A stretch of 64,000 bases of DNA from Natrialba taiwanensis DSM 12281 (lineage in GTDB: Archaea; Halobacteriota; Halobacteria; Halobacteriales; Natrialbaceae), in assembly GCF_000337595.1 (NCBI RefSeq), contig NZ_AOIL01000067.1:3203-67202 (forward strand), read 5' to 3'. The notes beneath the pieces are model-generated. The model was not told where the DNA came from and made no database searches. It worked only from the letters and a program-made list of their open reading frames with translations. The first letter of the stretch is position 1. Every line of letters begins with the position of its first letter. Below, piece by piece: positions 17,630 through 26,591 of the stretch. A program made the position numbers and the translations under genes.

Positions 17630-18598
17630 ATGCAACTCGGCGTTCACACCCCACCGCTTGCCGACGAATCGCTCGAGGGCGCGCTATCGTACCTCGACGA
17701 GCAGGGCGTCGACGCGATCGAACCCGGCGTCGGCGGTCACCCCGGCCAGGATCATCTGCCGCGTGCGGAGTATCTCGACGACGAGACGGCCCAGCAGGAA
17801 CTACAGGACCTGTTCGCAACGTACGAGATGGAGATCAGCGCCCTCGCGGTACACAACAATCCGCTGCACCCCGACGACGAACGTGCGGCGACCGCAGATA
17901 CCGAACTCCGCGAGGCGATTACGCTCGCCGACCAACTCGATGTCGGCGTCGTCACCTGTTTCTCGGGGCTGCCGGCCGGCGGACCGAACGACGAAGTGCC
18001 GAACTGGATCACCGCGCCCTGGCCGCCCGAACACGACGAGGCGCTTTCCTACCAGTGGGAGCAGGCGACCGACTACTGGACGGATATCGCGGCACACGCC
18101 GATACCCATGGCGTCGATGTCGCGATCGAGATGCATCCGAATATGCTGGTCTACGAGCCCCACGGAATGGCTCGGCTCCGCGAGGAAACTGGCGACCGAA
18201 TCGGCACGAATTTCGACCCGTCGCACCTCTACTGGCAGGGCATCACGATCACCGATGCCATCAGGTACCTGGGCGAACGCGATGCGATCCACCACGTCCA
18301 CGCCAAAGATACGCAAATTTACGACGCACAGGCGCGGGAAAAGGGCGTTCTCGATACGACAGCCTACGACGACGAGCCGAACCGATCGTGGCTGTTTCGC
18401 TCCGTCGGCTACGGCCACGACGAATCACACTGGAAGGACATCATCTCGACGCTTCGGATGGTCGGCTACGACGGCACGCTCAGCATCGAACACGAGGACT
18501 CGCTGACGAGTTCACGCGAGGGGCTGGAGAAGGCGATCGATCTCTTAGAGCGTGCGATATTCGAGACTGAGCCGGGGGAGGCCTACTGGGCGGAGTGA
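17630..18598 (+). CDS. Sugar phosphate isomerase/epimerase, xylose-isomerase-like TIM barrel
   Basis: 322 residues. It starts MQLGVHTPPLADESLEGA. Metal-site motifs typical of the AP-endonuclease-2/xylose isomerase-like barrel are seen: HNNPLHP (about 80), VAIEMHPNMLVY (Glu and His, about 163), TNFDPSHLYWQG (Asp, His), HHVHAKDT (about 222) and SIEHEDS (Glu, about 285). Family members are isomerases, epimerases, dehydratases and, more recently, 3-keto-glycoside lyases. Together with the oxidoreductase and importer it makes a compact catabolic locus. The exact reaction is not decidable from sequence. Confidence 0.9.
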   Translation: MQLGVHTPPLADESLEGALSYLDEQGVDAIEPGVGGHPGQDHLPRAEYLDDETAQQELQDLFATYEMEISALAVHNNPLHPDDERAATADTELREAITLADQLDVGVVTCFSGLPAGGPNDEVPNWITAPWPPEHDEALSYQWEQATDYWTDIAAHADTHGVDVAIEMHPNMLVYEPHGMARLREETGDRIGTNFDPSHLYWQGITITDAIRYLGERDAIHHVHAKDTQIYDAQAREKGVLDTTAYDDEPNRSWLFRSVGYGHDESHWKDIISTLRMVGYDGTLSIEHEDSLTSSREGLEKAIDLLERAIFETEPGEAYWAE

Positions 18599-18693
18599 CT
18601 GGTGCTTGTGGCTGGTGAAGCGAAATCTGACGGAGTGGGGACAGCCAGTGACTACGGAACCACGGCTCGTGGCCACGAACAGAACCCAGCCCT

Positions 18694-19059
18694 TTACTCG
18701 TCGACAGCCCCAACGGACTCGTCCTCGTCGGCGGTGGCCCCCTCATCGAGGTCGACAGTCCCATCGCTGTAGACGGTCACCGTGTACCCCTCGTACTCCA
18801 GCCGAACGTGGCCGGGAGCGGCTGATTGTGAACTCGAGGATGGAGCGCCATCAGGGGTAGTGTCGGGCCCCGAGCCGGTGCTATGAAAGAGTGCATCGAG
18901 CGCTTCCGGATTAATGGCGGCATACAGCGGGTCGTATGCCGGGGGCTCGATGTCGGTGGGGGCAACTCCCTCGCGTGCAGCGATCGCTTCGATGATCGCC
19001 TGGCTGAGAGAGACCGCTCCCTCGAACTCGGGCGGCGACTGGTCGTCCGGGGAGGACAT
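18694..19059 (-). CDS. HalOD1 output-domain protein
   Basis: 121 residues. The segment SLSQAIIEAIAAREGVAPTD followed by EPPAYDPLYAAINPEALDALF matches the haloarchaeal output domain HalOD1. This domain appears either alone or attached to receiver domains in signal transduction. A Ser-rich linker (about 62-82) leads to a C-terminal beta segment, VRLEYEGYTVTVYSDGTVDL, which completes the usual domain. It stands alone, convergent with the isomerase gene. Target and signal are unknown. Confidence 0.85.
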   Translation of the reverse strand: MSSPDDQSPPEFEGAVSLSQAIIEAIAAREGVAPTDIEPPAYDPLYAAINPEALDALFHSTGSGPDTTPDGAPSSSSQSAAPGHVRLEYEGYTVTVYSDGTVDLDEGATADEDESVGAVDE

Positions 19060-19302
19060 ATCGAACGCTAAGGGATTCCAGGGGATAAGGGTGATGGCAG
19101 TCCTCGCTGCGGTAGAGACCGATCACAGACGCTCTCTATGGGAATGTATCGATCGTTCAGTGAAGCAGAAAAACGGAACGTAGCAACACATATATTTGTC
19201 ATTCGAACCGGTAACAGTCCGGAGAGCGGGCAACCAGCGACGGCGGTGGTCGTTCCGGTCACGACCAACGTGGCAGACCTGCCGATCGCGAGTGTCGGTG
19301 CA
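19060..19302. other. Intergenic region between the HalOD1 and PAP2 genes
   Basis: No coding sequence is supported. A TATA-like cacatatatttg at about 19189-19200 is present, but no gene follows it at the expected distance on the plus strand. It may drive an unannotated short transcript, or be chance. Confidence 0.3.
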
Positions 19303-20130
19303 TCATCCGATCGACCGTCTGAGATCACGGATAGAGTAGGATCGGCCGATATAGACACTGATGAGCGCAAGCACTGTTCCGGCGACGACATCGGAGAACC
19401 AGTGGATGCCGAGATACATCGTCGCGACGGCGATACTGATCGCGAGGACACCCGAAACGGGGACCCACAGCGGGTACTTCTCGCGCGTCAGCCACGCGAG
19501 GAAGAAGACGGTCATCGACAGAGACGTGTGCAGTGAGGGAAAGACGTTCGTACTCTGATTCACCTGGTTCGTCAGGCGGCGCATCTGTGGAAACCCGTCG
19601 TAGAGAAGTCCCTCGAACAACAGCGGATCGAAGTTCCGCGGGCCGTAGGCGATGAAGAGGACGTAACACGCGAGACCGATCGTGTAGTTCACGGTGAACG
19701 CGAGCAACAGCGTCGAGAGATCGTCCATCGTCTCGAGTGCGAAGTATGCGACGATCGGGAACAACAGCAGGAAGGCGTATCCGTAGATGTACACGAAGGC
19801 GAAGAACGATGTGAGTTCCGGTGACTGGAACGTCTGGAGCACTGCGACCGGATTCACCGGGAACAACAGCTGCTCGAGTTCGAACAGTTGCGGGGTGATG
19901 TTGTTCCCGAGCACGCGATGCTCGATGCGGACGGCGATGTCGACTGTCGACCAGCGCAAAAATAAGACGAGTGCAAGCGCCGCAACCGGGAGGAGGCACA
20001 TCTCAAGTCGCCATCGAACGTCCAGCAACGCGGTGACGAGTCGGCGCGGCCCGATGACGACGAGTGCCGCCGTCACGAGCATTGTGGCGACCACGAGGGC
20101 GAGTTGGAGTACGACGCTGGCGAGAGCCAT
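19303..20130 (-). CDS. PAP2-superfamily membrane phosphatase/transferase
   Basis: 275 residues with about six membrane segments. The PAP2 active-site pieces are FPSLHTSLSMTVFF (about residue 197, PSLHTS) and YLGIHWFSDVVAG (about 240), holding the two catalytic His residues and the Asp. The first PAP2 motif (K-x6-RP) is not obvious. That places it nearer to the Aur1/inositolphosphotransferase-like branch than to classical lipid phosphatases. Likely substrates are polyprenyl or archaeal lipid phosphates at the outer face of the membrane. Confidence 0.87.
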   Translation of the reverse strand: MALASVVLQLALVVATMLVTAALVVIGPRRLVTALLDVRWRLEMCLLPVAALALVLFLRWSTVDIAVRIEHRVLGNNITPQLFELEQLLFPVNPVAVLQTFQSPELTSFFAFVYIYGYAFLLLFPIVAYFALETMDDLSTLLLAFTVNYTIGLACYVLFIAYGPRNFDPLLFEGLLYDGFPQMRRLTNQVNQSTNVFPSLHTSLSMTVFFLAWLTREKYPLWVPVSGVLAISIAVATMYLGIHWFSDVVAGTVLALISVYIGRSYSIRDLRRSIG

Positions 20131-20343
20131 ACGGGAGCCTAGCTACAGCAGGAGGGGATTAATAGCGTCCGGTCGATACCGGAGCAGGCGGCGGTCCGCA
20201 ACGCAATATTGAACTCGAATCGGTCGCGGAGCTATCGTCACAACTGCAACGATTTTCGTTCCGATCCCGTCGCTGTCGTGCGATCGGCTGTACAGTGCCT
20301 TGACCTTGCAGCGGCTCCGATCACAGCAGCCACCGGAAAACAG

Positions 20344-22167
20344 CTACCGGAGTAACACGCCGTCCTCGTACCGATACCCGATCTCATCGAACAGTCGCCG
20401 GACCCGTTCGACATCGAGTTCACCGTCGGTTCCGGGAAATCCAGCCAGTGATAGCGGCTCCGATCGATCGTCGCCGTCGCGGTAGCCGAGCAACGATTCC
20501 TGCGTCGTCGGGGCCGTCGCCAATCCGTCGAAGAGTTCGGAGACGATGTACTCGCGGTCGATCAGCCGCGAGAGAATCCGCCGCACGTTCGGGTTGCCGA
20601 GTTCGGGGTGGTGCGTGTTGTAGCCGATCAGGTACATCGACGTACTCGGTGCCGTGAGCAGCGATATCGCGTTGTCGTCGGCGAGTGATTCGATCTGCTC
20701 CGGCGGGAGGGGGCTTGCGGTGACGTCGACATCGCCAGCAAGCAGTGCATCGACCATCGTGCCAACGTTCGGCGAAAGATTGTATCTGAGGCCCTCGAAC
20801 TGGGGGAATCCATCGAGGACGGCGGGCACGTTGGTCGACACCGAATCCCGGAGAACGTGATCCGCGACCGGCTCGAGAACGAGTTCCTCCGGTCCCGCCT
20901 CGCTGAACTCGAGGAGGCCGGAGCCGACAGGTGCGTCGTTGTTGGTCGTCAGTGCTCTGGTCTGGCGTTCGGCGACGAGTTCGGAACGGGGTTCCCAGAT
21001 GTGTTCGGGGAGAATCGGGACGGTGAGAAATTGGGCGGCAGCGGGGGCGGTGGTGGTTCCGAACGGGATTTCGAGTGTGAGTCCATCGACAACCTCGATC
21101 TGATCGGGCGTGTCGACGAGCGTCTGGCGGCCGCGATACCGGGGTGCAGGGATGCCGCTGTCGGCTGTACCGAGCGACGTGTCGGCCAGAAGCCGGAACG
21201 TGAAGGCGACATCGTCGGCATCGAGCGGTTCGCCGTCGTGCCAGGTGAGCCCCGGGCGAAGCGAGACCGTCGCGCTGAGTCGACCGGTATCGTCCCAGCG
21301 AACGTCGTCAGCGAGCCACGGAACGTACTCCTCCGGGGGGACGGGTTCTGCGTTCGACGGGGAGTGTGCCGATGCGACTCCGGCGGCTCCCTCCCAACTC
21401 TCACTCGGCCGGCGGACGAGCGGGGCGTACACCAGATCGAGCAGTCCGGGGACGCGATTTCGATCGACCGCGATCGGGTTCAGCCGATCCGTTAGGCCGT
21501 CGCCGTAGATCCCGACCGTAAGCGGCCCATCGCGATCGCCCGCAGCGGCGGGCGCAGTCGAAAGCAGATCGATGAACTCGATCGCGCGCTGCGGCGGAGC
21601 GGGGGCATCGATCGACTGGCGGGTGCCACCGATCCGGTCCGGGTATGCGACGACGGTAAACGGAGTCGTCTCCGCGAGGTACTCGAACAACTCGGCGAGC
21701 GTCTCACGGCGCGTTTCTCCACTCTCCGTTCGCTGTTGCTCCAGGAGATCATCGGCTGTGACAGACGAGAAGTGAAACGGATTCTGCCAGCCGCCCTCGC
21801 TGACGAACTGCGAGTGCAAGAGCCCGTACAGATCGTCGAACTCGTCGAATCCCGGATACCTGATGACGAACACGTCGTACTCTCCCTCGAGAAGCACGTC
21901 CCGATACAGCTCCGACTCGGTGATCGGCTCGGGAGACACATCGATGCCGGCCGCCTCGACGTTCTCCCGGAATCGACTCACGATCATCGACGCCATCGCG
22001 TCGTCGTCCGCCGGGACCGTCTTGATCGTGAGCGAGACCTGGTCGGGACCGTTGTTTTCTGCACGCGACCAGAATCGCTCCGCACAGCCGGCGAGCGCGC
22101 TCACGCCGAGTCCGCCTGCGCCCGCCAGGAGGTGTCGCCGCGTCAGCGGCGGAGCGCCTCGCGTCAT
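20344..22167 (-). CDS. Oligopeptide/nickel-type ABC substrate-binding lipoprotein (family 5)
   Basis: 607 residues from MTRGAPPLTRRHLLAG. The open frame runs 39 codons further upstream, but the Tat signal sets the start. The twin-arginine signal TRRHLLAGAGGLGVSALAGC ends in a lipobox Cys. The mature protein has the family 5 layout: LRPGLTWHDGEPLDADDVAFTFRLLAD (about residue 310) and, near the C terminus, GYNTHHPELGNPNVRRILSRLIDREYIV. No permease or ATPase gene is near, so this is an orphan receptor that must share a transporter or act in sensing. Peptides, metal chelates or glycosides are all possible ligands. Confidence 0.9.
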   Translation of the reverse strand: MTRGAPPLTRRHLLAGAGGLGVSALAGCAERFWSRAENNGPDQVSLTIKTVPADDDAMASMIVSRFRENVEAAGIDVSPEPITESELYRDVLLEGEYDVFVIRYPGFDEFDDLYGLLHSQFVSEGGWQNPFHFSSVTADDLLEQQRTESGETRRETLAELFEYLAETTPFTVVAYPDRIGGTRQSIDAPAPPQRAIEFIDLLSTAPAAAGDRDGPLTVGIYGDGLTDRLNPIAVDRNRVPGLLDLVYAPLVRRPSESWEGAAGVASAHSPSNAEPVPPEEYVPWLADDVRWDDTGRLSATVSLRPGLTWHDGEPLDADDVAFTFRLLADTSLGTADSGIPAPRYRGRQTLVDTPDQIEVVDGLTLEIPFGTTTAPAAAQFLTVPILPEHIWEPRSELVAERQTRALTTNNDAPVGSGLLEFSEAGPEELVLEPVADHVLRDSVSTNVPAVLDGFPQFEGLRYNLSPNVGTMVDALLAGDVDVTASPLPPEQIESLADDNAISLLTAPSTSMYLIGYNTHHPELGNPNVRRILSRLIDREYIVSELFDGLATAPTTQESLLGYRDGDDRSEPLSLAGFPGTDGELDVERVRRLFDEIGYRYEDGVLLR

Positions 22168-22628
22168 ATCGAGACTGATACGCAACCGCGATGTATAGGA
22201 CTTCCCTTCACAGCGACACGTCAGCGCTGCCGACCGAAAGACGAACTCGTGGAGTACCTCCTGAATCCGACTCACGACTCCCAACTCCGAGCGCTACGTC
22301 GAGCAGTGAACGCAGTACACTCCGTGCCGATTCCGAACGGGTCGCCAAACCAGCAGCAGGCACTCGATTCGAACGCTCAGTAGGCGATGACTATCACGAG
22401 TTCAGGATTGTTGCAGACCGATGACGTTCTTTCCTCCGTTCGTATGCCCGCCATAACAATAGCTGAATCCGAGTACTATCGATTCGTGGCACCAGTTCGC
22501 ACGTTCCGGATCGATCGAGCGGTCCGGGTGGGCCAGGAATCGTCCGCGCGGTGGACGAGTACTCGATGGCCCGAGCGCTCGAGAACTCGACCGATCGCGG
22601 AACGGGTGGACGACCACGAGAGACAACC
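22168..22628. other. Divergent promoter region between the binding-protein gene and cetZ
   Basis: About 460 nt without a supported gene. Short frames here lack halophile composition. One copy of the word CGAGTTCAG (reverse complement CTGAACTCG) is at 22397-22405. Promoters for both flanking genes are expected here, but no decisive TATA box could be chosen for cetZ. Confidence 0.4.
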
Positions 22629-23789
22629 ATGAAGCTCGCACTCATCGGCTTTGGGCAAGCAGGCGGAAAGATCGTCGACGAGTTCCTGGCGTACGACAGC
22701 GCCATCGACAACAGTTTCGTCGAGGCTGCAATCGCGGTGAACTCCGCGACGACGGATCTCCAGGGACTCGATTACATTCCACAGGAGAACCGCATTCTCA
22801 TCGGGCAGACGCGCGTGAAGGGACACGGCGTCGGTGCGGACAACGAACTCGGAGCGGAGGTAACCGAGGCAGACATCGACGAGATTCAGGGCGCGATCGA
22901 CCGCGTCCCGGTCCACGAAATCGACGCGTTCCTGATCGTCGCCGGCATGGGCGGCGGCACCGGCTCCGGTGGCGCACCCGTGCTCGCACGCCACCTGAAA
23001 CGCATCTACACCGAGCCCGTCTACGGACTCGGAATCCTCCCCGGGACGGACGAGGGCGGCATCTACACCCTCAACGCCGCACGATCGTTCAAGACGCTCG
23101 TTGACGAGGTCGACAACCTGCTCGTCTTCGACAACGACGCCTGGCGCAGCGCCGGCGAATCCGTCGGCAGCGGCTACGACCGGATCAACCACGAAATCGT
23201 TGAGCGGTTTGGACTGCTGTTCGCCGCCGGCGAGGTCGGCCAGAACGACCACGTCGCCGAGAGCGTCGTCGACTCCTCGGAGATCATCAACACGCTCGAG
23301 AGCGGCGTCTCGACCATCGGTTACGCCAGCGAAACCGTCGAGTCCGCGAACGACGGGCTGCTCTCGTCGTTTCGCTCCGACACCGAGTTCGACGAAGGCA
23401 CCGCAACGAACCGGATGACGAGCCTCGTCCGGAAGGCGACGCTCGGGCGGCTCACCCTCCCGTGTGACGCCGCAAGCGCCGACCGCGGCCTCGTCGTCGC
23501 GACCGGCTCGCCGGAGCACCTGAACCGCAAGGGCGTCGAACGCGGTCGCCAGTGGCTCGAAGACGAAACCGGCAGCATGGAAATCCGCGGCGGCGACTAC
23601 CCGCTCCCCGGCCGCGACGATGTCGGCGCGATCGTCCTCCTCTCGGGCGTGACCGCCGTCCCGCGGATCGACCAACTCCAGCAGGTCGCGATCGAAGCCC
23701 AGGAAACAACCGAATCGGTCCGGGCAAACGCACAGGAAGACTTCGCCACGCTGGTCGACACCAGCGGTGAACTCGACGCGCTGTTTTGA
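22629..23789 (+). CDS. cetZ: CetZ tubulin/FtsZ-superfamily cytoskeletal GTPase
   Basis: 386 residues from MKLALIGFGQAGGKIVDEFL. Upstream in-frame residues are not protein-like. The GTP-binding tubulin signature is GMGGGTGSGGAP (about residue 105). The loop with FDNDAWR and the GYDRINHEIVERFGLLFAAGEVG segment are typical of CetZ, not of FtsZ. CetZ proteins of haloarchaea control cell shape and rod/motile forms (shown for CetZ1 in Haloferax). The paralogue class cannot be fixed without alignment. The acidic tail is short. It stands alone on its strand. Confidence 0.94.
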   Translation: MKLALIGFGQAGGKIVDEFLAYDSAIDNSFVEAAIAVNSATTDLQGLDYIPQENRILIGQTRVKGHGVGADNELGAEVTEADIDEIQGAIDRVPVHEIDAFLIVAGMGGGTGSGGAPVLARHLKRIYTEPVYGLGILPGTDEGGIYTLNAARSFKTLVDEVDNLLVFDNDAWRSAGESVGSGYDRINHEIVERFGLLFAAGEVGQNDHVAESVVDSSEIINTLESGVSTIGYASETVESANDGLLSSFRSDTEFDEGTATNRMTSLVRKATLGRLTLPCDAASADRGLVVATGSPEHLNRKGVERGRQWLEDETGSMEIRGGDYPLPGRDDVGAIVLLSGVTAVPRIDQLQQVAIEAQETTESVRANAQEDFATLVDTSGELDALF

Positions 23790-24217
23790 GACGGTCAGAT
23801 TTCGCCAAGTGCAGTGACGCGTATTTTTGTGTTCTTTCCGGTCGGAGAGATTGAGTCAGCCTCGACCGTCTGCAACGCTGCGTTCGTTCGTGAGAGGAGA
23901 GAGGCGATCATAAACACCGGCCAGGCTACTAATCCGGGTCACTATGCACCCTCCCCTCTCGGCCGCGCCCCTGCCCCCTCTCGGCCGCGCAATGATCGTT
24001 TAACCGCCCGTCATCGAGCGGCGAAGCGCCCGAAAAGGGTACCAGTCGACGTATTACCAGTGCAGCGGTACTGATGCTGAACGCTCCGACAAAATCGAAT
24101 CGACGGCTGGTTGCCGGCGGCGTCAGTCACCATAACCATACAATAACGAACTATGATATGATCGACCGATCGGGTATACCAAGACAGCACTGGACTGGCT
24201 GGGGGGCAAAAACATCG
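23790..24217. other. Intergenic region downstream of cetZ
   Basis: No gene is supported. It has a C-rich segment with two copies of CCCCTCTCGGCCGCGC and AT-rich patches near 24130-24160 that may be the promoter of the zinc-ribbon gene. Confidence 0.4.
23953..23990 (+). repeat. Direct repeat of 16 bp
   Basis: CCCCTCTCGGCCGCGC occurs at 23953-23968 and again at 23975-23990, a period of 22 bp. It lies 160 nt after the cetZ stop codon. Role unknown. Confidence 0.7.
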
Positions 24218-24367
24218 ATGCGAGAGGCAGTCAAATCCGTCCTTCTCGGACGCGACAGGACGACAACGATCGAGGAGTGTCGTCGCTGCGGGCGGACGAC
24301 CGACACACCCGATACCGTCTGCCCAACCTGCGGTTGTACGGAAATCGTCACGTATCGAATCGAGTAA
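24218..24367 (+). CDS. Small zinc-ribbon protein
   Basis: 49 residues from MREAVKSVLLGRD. An upstream Met at 24158 would add 20 residues that look less conserved. The C-terminal half has two Cys-x2-Cys knuckles, ECRRCGRTT and CPTCGCTEI, forming a rubredoxin-like or zinc-ribbon fold. Tiny zinc proteins of this kind are common in haloarchaea, often as regulators or subunits of larger complexes. Function unknown. It is convergent with the pterin kinase gene, with a GA-repeat in the 60-nt gap. Confidence 0.65.
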   Translation: MREAVKSVLLGRDRTTTIEECRRCGRTTDTPDTVCPTCGCTEIVTYRIE

Positions 24368-24395
24368 TCCGACAGCAAGCTTCTGGAGCGAGTCG

Positions 24396-24424
24396 CGAGA
24401 GAGAAAGAGAGAGAGAGAGAGAGA
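24396..24424 (+). repeat. GA dinucleotide microsatellite
   Basis: An almost pure (GA)n tract of about 29 nt with one AA interruption, in the gap between two convergent genes. On the minus strand it reads as a CT run just past the mptE-like stop codon. It could assist termination or be a neutral slippage tract. Confidence 0.7.
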
Positions 24425-24427
24425 CCC

Positions 24428-25120
24428 TTACGCCAGTGGCAACGCATCGATCGCCTCTCGTCGCCCATCAAGCACACCGAACCGCTCCTCACGGCGGCTC
24501 TCGAGCCACCGGAGCAACCGTTCCGCCCATGCAAGCTTCCGCGCTTTCATCGAACTCACCGTCTCGTCGTCGAAATCCCACCCGACGAAAGCCAACCGGG
24601 CCGCGCCAAGGTGATCCGCAAGAAACGCCGCCCGGTCGCCGTCGGTGAACCCCCCGAAATTCCGGACCGGTCCCCGCGGCTCCACCTGCGTCGTCGGCAG
24701 GACGAACTCGTCGGCACAATCCGGCACGACGCGCCGAATCGCCGGCACATTATCACCGTGGGCGTGAACGGCCACCGGAACACCGTCTGCGGTCAGTCGT
24801 CGAACCGTCTCCGGGTTCTTATCCAGGTCCGTCACCATACAGTCCACCTCGATGCCGTTCGACGCGAGCACGTCGACCGCTGTTGAGGCCGCGACGACGA
24901 TGTCGGCGGCCCGCGCTCGGTCGAGTTCAGCGTCGGTTTCGAGCGACGGGCCGGCACCCGCGATCGCGACGGTCGCACCGTCGACCGGCGAAAGCGTGTC
25001 GAGATCGAACGACGTCGTGAGCGAGGCGAGCACGTCGCGGGCCCGCTCGTCGCCGCTGCGTTCGTAGCCGAACTCGCGACGGATTCGCTCGTAGACGGGG
25101 TTCCAGGAATCGAATTCCAT
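24428..25120 (-). CDS. mptE: 6-hydroxymethyl-7,8-dihydropterin pyrophosphokinase, MptE-like
   Basis: 230 residues. It belongs to the archaeal DUF115/MptE group, which puts a diphosphate on 6-hydroxymethyl-dihydropterin in folate or methanopterin synthesis and replaces bacterial FolK. Family features are GATVAIAGAGPSLETD (about residue 47), VAASTAVDVLASNGIEVDCMVTDLDKNPE (about 76), VHAHGDN (about 117), the FGGFTDGDRAAF block and FVGWDFDD. The folP gene lies 184 nt upstream on the same strand, which strongly supports the role. MptE activity has been shown for methanogen and haloarchaeal homologues. Here it is by homology. Confidence 0.9.
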   Translation of the reverse strand: MEFDSWNPVYERIRREFGYERSGDERARDVLASLTTSFDLDTLSPVDGATVAIAGAGPSLETDAELDRARAADIVVAASTAVDVLASNGIEVDCMVTDLDKNPETVRRLTADGVPVAVHAHGDNVPAIRRVVPDCADEFVLPTTQVEPRGPVRNFGGFTDGDRAAFLADHLGAARLAFVGWDFDDETVSSMKARKLAWAERLLRWLESRREERFGVLDGRREAIDALPLA

Positions 25121-25304
25121 TATCGAGGGATGGGCGCGCGTACAGTTGTGTGATTCGGCTTTGGCTGCCTAGCGTCGCCACTTCGGAGCGTAACACCACA
25201 ATAATTCCGTGTTGTGGGCCGGGGGTCGCCTCCAAAGTACCCCTACCCGGGAGGCCGCCCGGCGTCCAGTCTTCCATTTCGAAGCCTTCGGTATAAGCTT
25301 TCTC
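25121..25304 (-). other. Structured GC-rich leader or small RNA between folP and mptE
   Basis: A TATA-like element lies at about 25288-25298 (CTTATACC on the minus strand). A transcript starting about 25 nt later would begin with GC-rich DNA able to fold (for example GCCTCC with GGAGGC, and GGGG with CCCC). No credible peptide is encoded. The ATG at 25277 would lie upstream of the predicted transcript start. It may be the mptE leader or an independent RNA. Confidence 0.3.
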
Positions 25305-26591
25305 TTACGACAGTAGATTGTCGAGTTCACGTCCGAGTCTGCCACTATCCCCGCTAGACGACCTAAGCCGACGAGAAACGGCTGAAAGCCCGGCTATCGT
25401 TCCGACCAGGAGCGAACGGTTGTCGGCCGTCTCGAACAGTGTGACGGGCGTCGTGTGGCCCCCGCCGTCGCCGTCGGCGCTCGTACCACGACGGCCACCG
25501 CGTCCACGATCACTAGTGCGAACGCTTGCACGCTCCGAGCGAACGGTTTCGACGGCTGCCGCCACCTGCTCGCGCTGGCTTGCAGACAGCCCCTCGAATT
25601 CGAACGCGTGCGGCTGGAACGCAGTTGCAATCGCGGTGTCAACGCCTCGCTCGTCAAGGTGGCGACGGAACGTTCGCGTCGAATCGATATCGAGTTTCGA
25701 AACGGCGACGGACTCGGTTGTCGAACTCGCCCGTTCGGTGAACGCAGCGCCGATACGCGCCGCGTCGCGCGTTTCTGCCACGTCGTGGGTTCGGATCACG
25801 TGGGCACCGCGTTCGACCGCCATCGAGGTTGCTGCGAGACTAACTGGGAGTCGATCCTCGGTCTCGCGGTCTGCAATCGCACCGAGGAAGTTCTTCCGGT
25901 TGATCGAGACCAGCATCGGCTGTCCGAGCGCGCGGAACTCGCGGAGCCGTCGGAACGTCTCTCGGTCGTCTTCGAGCGTCTGCGCCTCGCTCCAGCCGCC
26001 GAACGCGGGATCGAGAATCGTCTTGTCCGTGAGTCCGTTCTGTTTGAGCGCCTCATAGACCTGATCGACGTAGTCGGCCTCGGCTGCCCACGACGGGGAT
26101 TTTCGGGCCGCCCAGTCGGTTTCCTCGACCGCGCCGGGGCGCTCGAGATCCGGCGGGCTTGCCATTTTCGCGACAGGTGCATCGTGGTCTGTACAGACTG
26201 CAGGCAACTCGGGATCGGCGAACCCGGCGATGTCGTTGACCATGTCGAACCCCTGCGAGAGGGCGGCGTCCGCGACCTCGTGGTAGCGCGTTTCGATCGA
26301 GAAGATCGCATCGCCGGAGACGCTTTCAATCGTTTCGAGGGCGACGTGAAGACGGTCGAGTTCGTCCTCGGCCGAGAGCACGTCGAAGCGTTTGTTCGCC
26401 GATTCGAGACCGATATCGACGATGTCGGCACCCTCGTCGATCAGTTCCTCGTCGACGTACCGGGCCGCCTCGCCGGGGTCGTCGTAGACGCTCGGATCGT
26501 AGGGCGACTCCTCGCTAACGTTCAACACACCCATGATCCGCGGCGGGAACTCGTCGCCGATGCCGAGTCCGGCCGCGTCGACACTGTTCAT
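25305..26591 (-). CDS. folP: Dihydropteroate synthase with C-terminal extension
   Basis: 428 residues. The TIM barrel (about 1-285) starts with the pterin-binding block RIMGVLNVSEESPYD. It continues with ADIVDIGLESAN (about 55), FDMVNDIAG (about 114), ILDPAFGGWSEAQ, MLVSINRKNFLG and GAHVIRTHDV, the usual DHPS order. It condenses dihydropterin diphosphate with p-aminobenzoate. The last 140 residues form an extra region with its own secondary structure (FRRHLDERGVDTAIATAF) and a Gly/Arg-rich linker. Haloarchaeal FolP proteins are often multidomain, and this extension is not a recognisable FolC. Neighbouring mptE supplies its substrate. Confidence 0.9.
   Translation of the reverse strand: MNSVDAAGLGIGDEFPPRIMGVLNVSEESPYDPSVYDDPGEAARYVDEELIDEGADIVDIGLESANKRFDVLSAEDELDRLHVALETIESVSGDAIFSIETRYHEVADAALSQGFDMVNDIAGFADPELPAVCTDHDAPVAKMASPPDLERPGAVEETDWAARKSPSWAAEADYVDQVYEALKQNGLTDKTILDPAFGGWSEAQTLEDDRETFRRLREFRALGQPMLVSINRKNFLGAIADRETEDRLPVSLAATSMAVERGAHVIRTHDVAETRDAARIGAAFTERASSTTESVAVSKLDIDSTRTFRRHLDERGVDTAIATAFQPHAFEFEGLSASQREQVAAAVETVRSERASVRTSDRGRGGRRGTSADGDGGGHTTPVTLFETADNRSLLVGTIAGLSAVSRRLRSSSGDSGRLGRELDNLLS

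Noticed and set aside
24396-24424. GA repeat as a regulatory switch
   Set aside because: It lies between two stop codons, away from any promoter, so slippage there would not change a gene.
24927-25277. 116-codon frame running into mptE
   Set aside because: It overlaps mptE in another frame and its Met would lie upstream of the predicted transcript start.
25200-25280. tRNA or other known RNA in the folP-mptE gap
   Set aside because: No T-loop consensus, acceptor pairing or cloverleaf could be formed.
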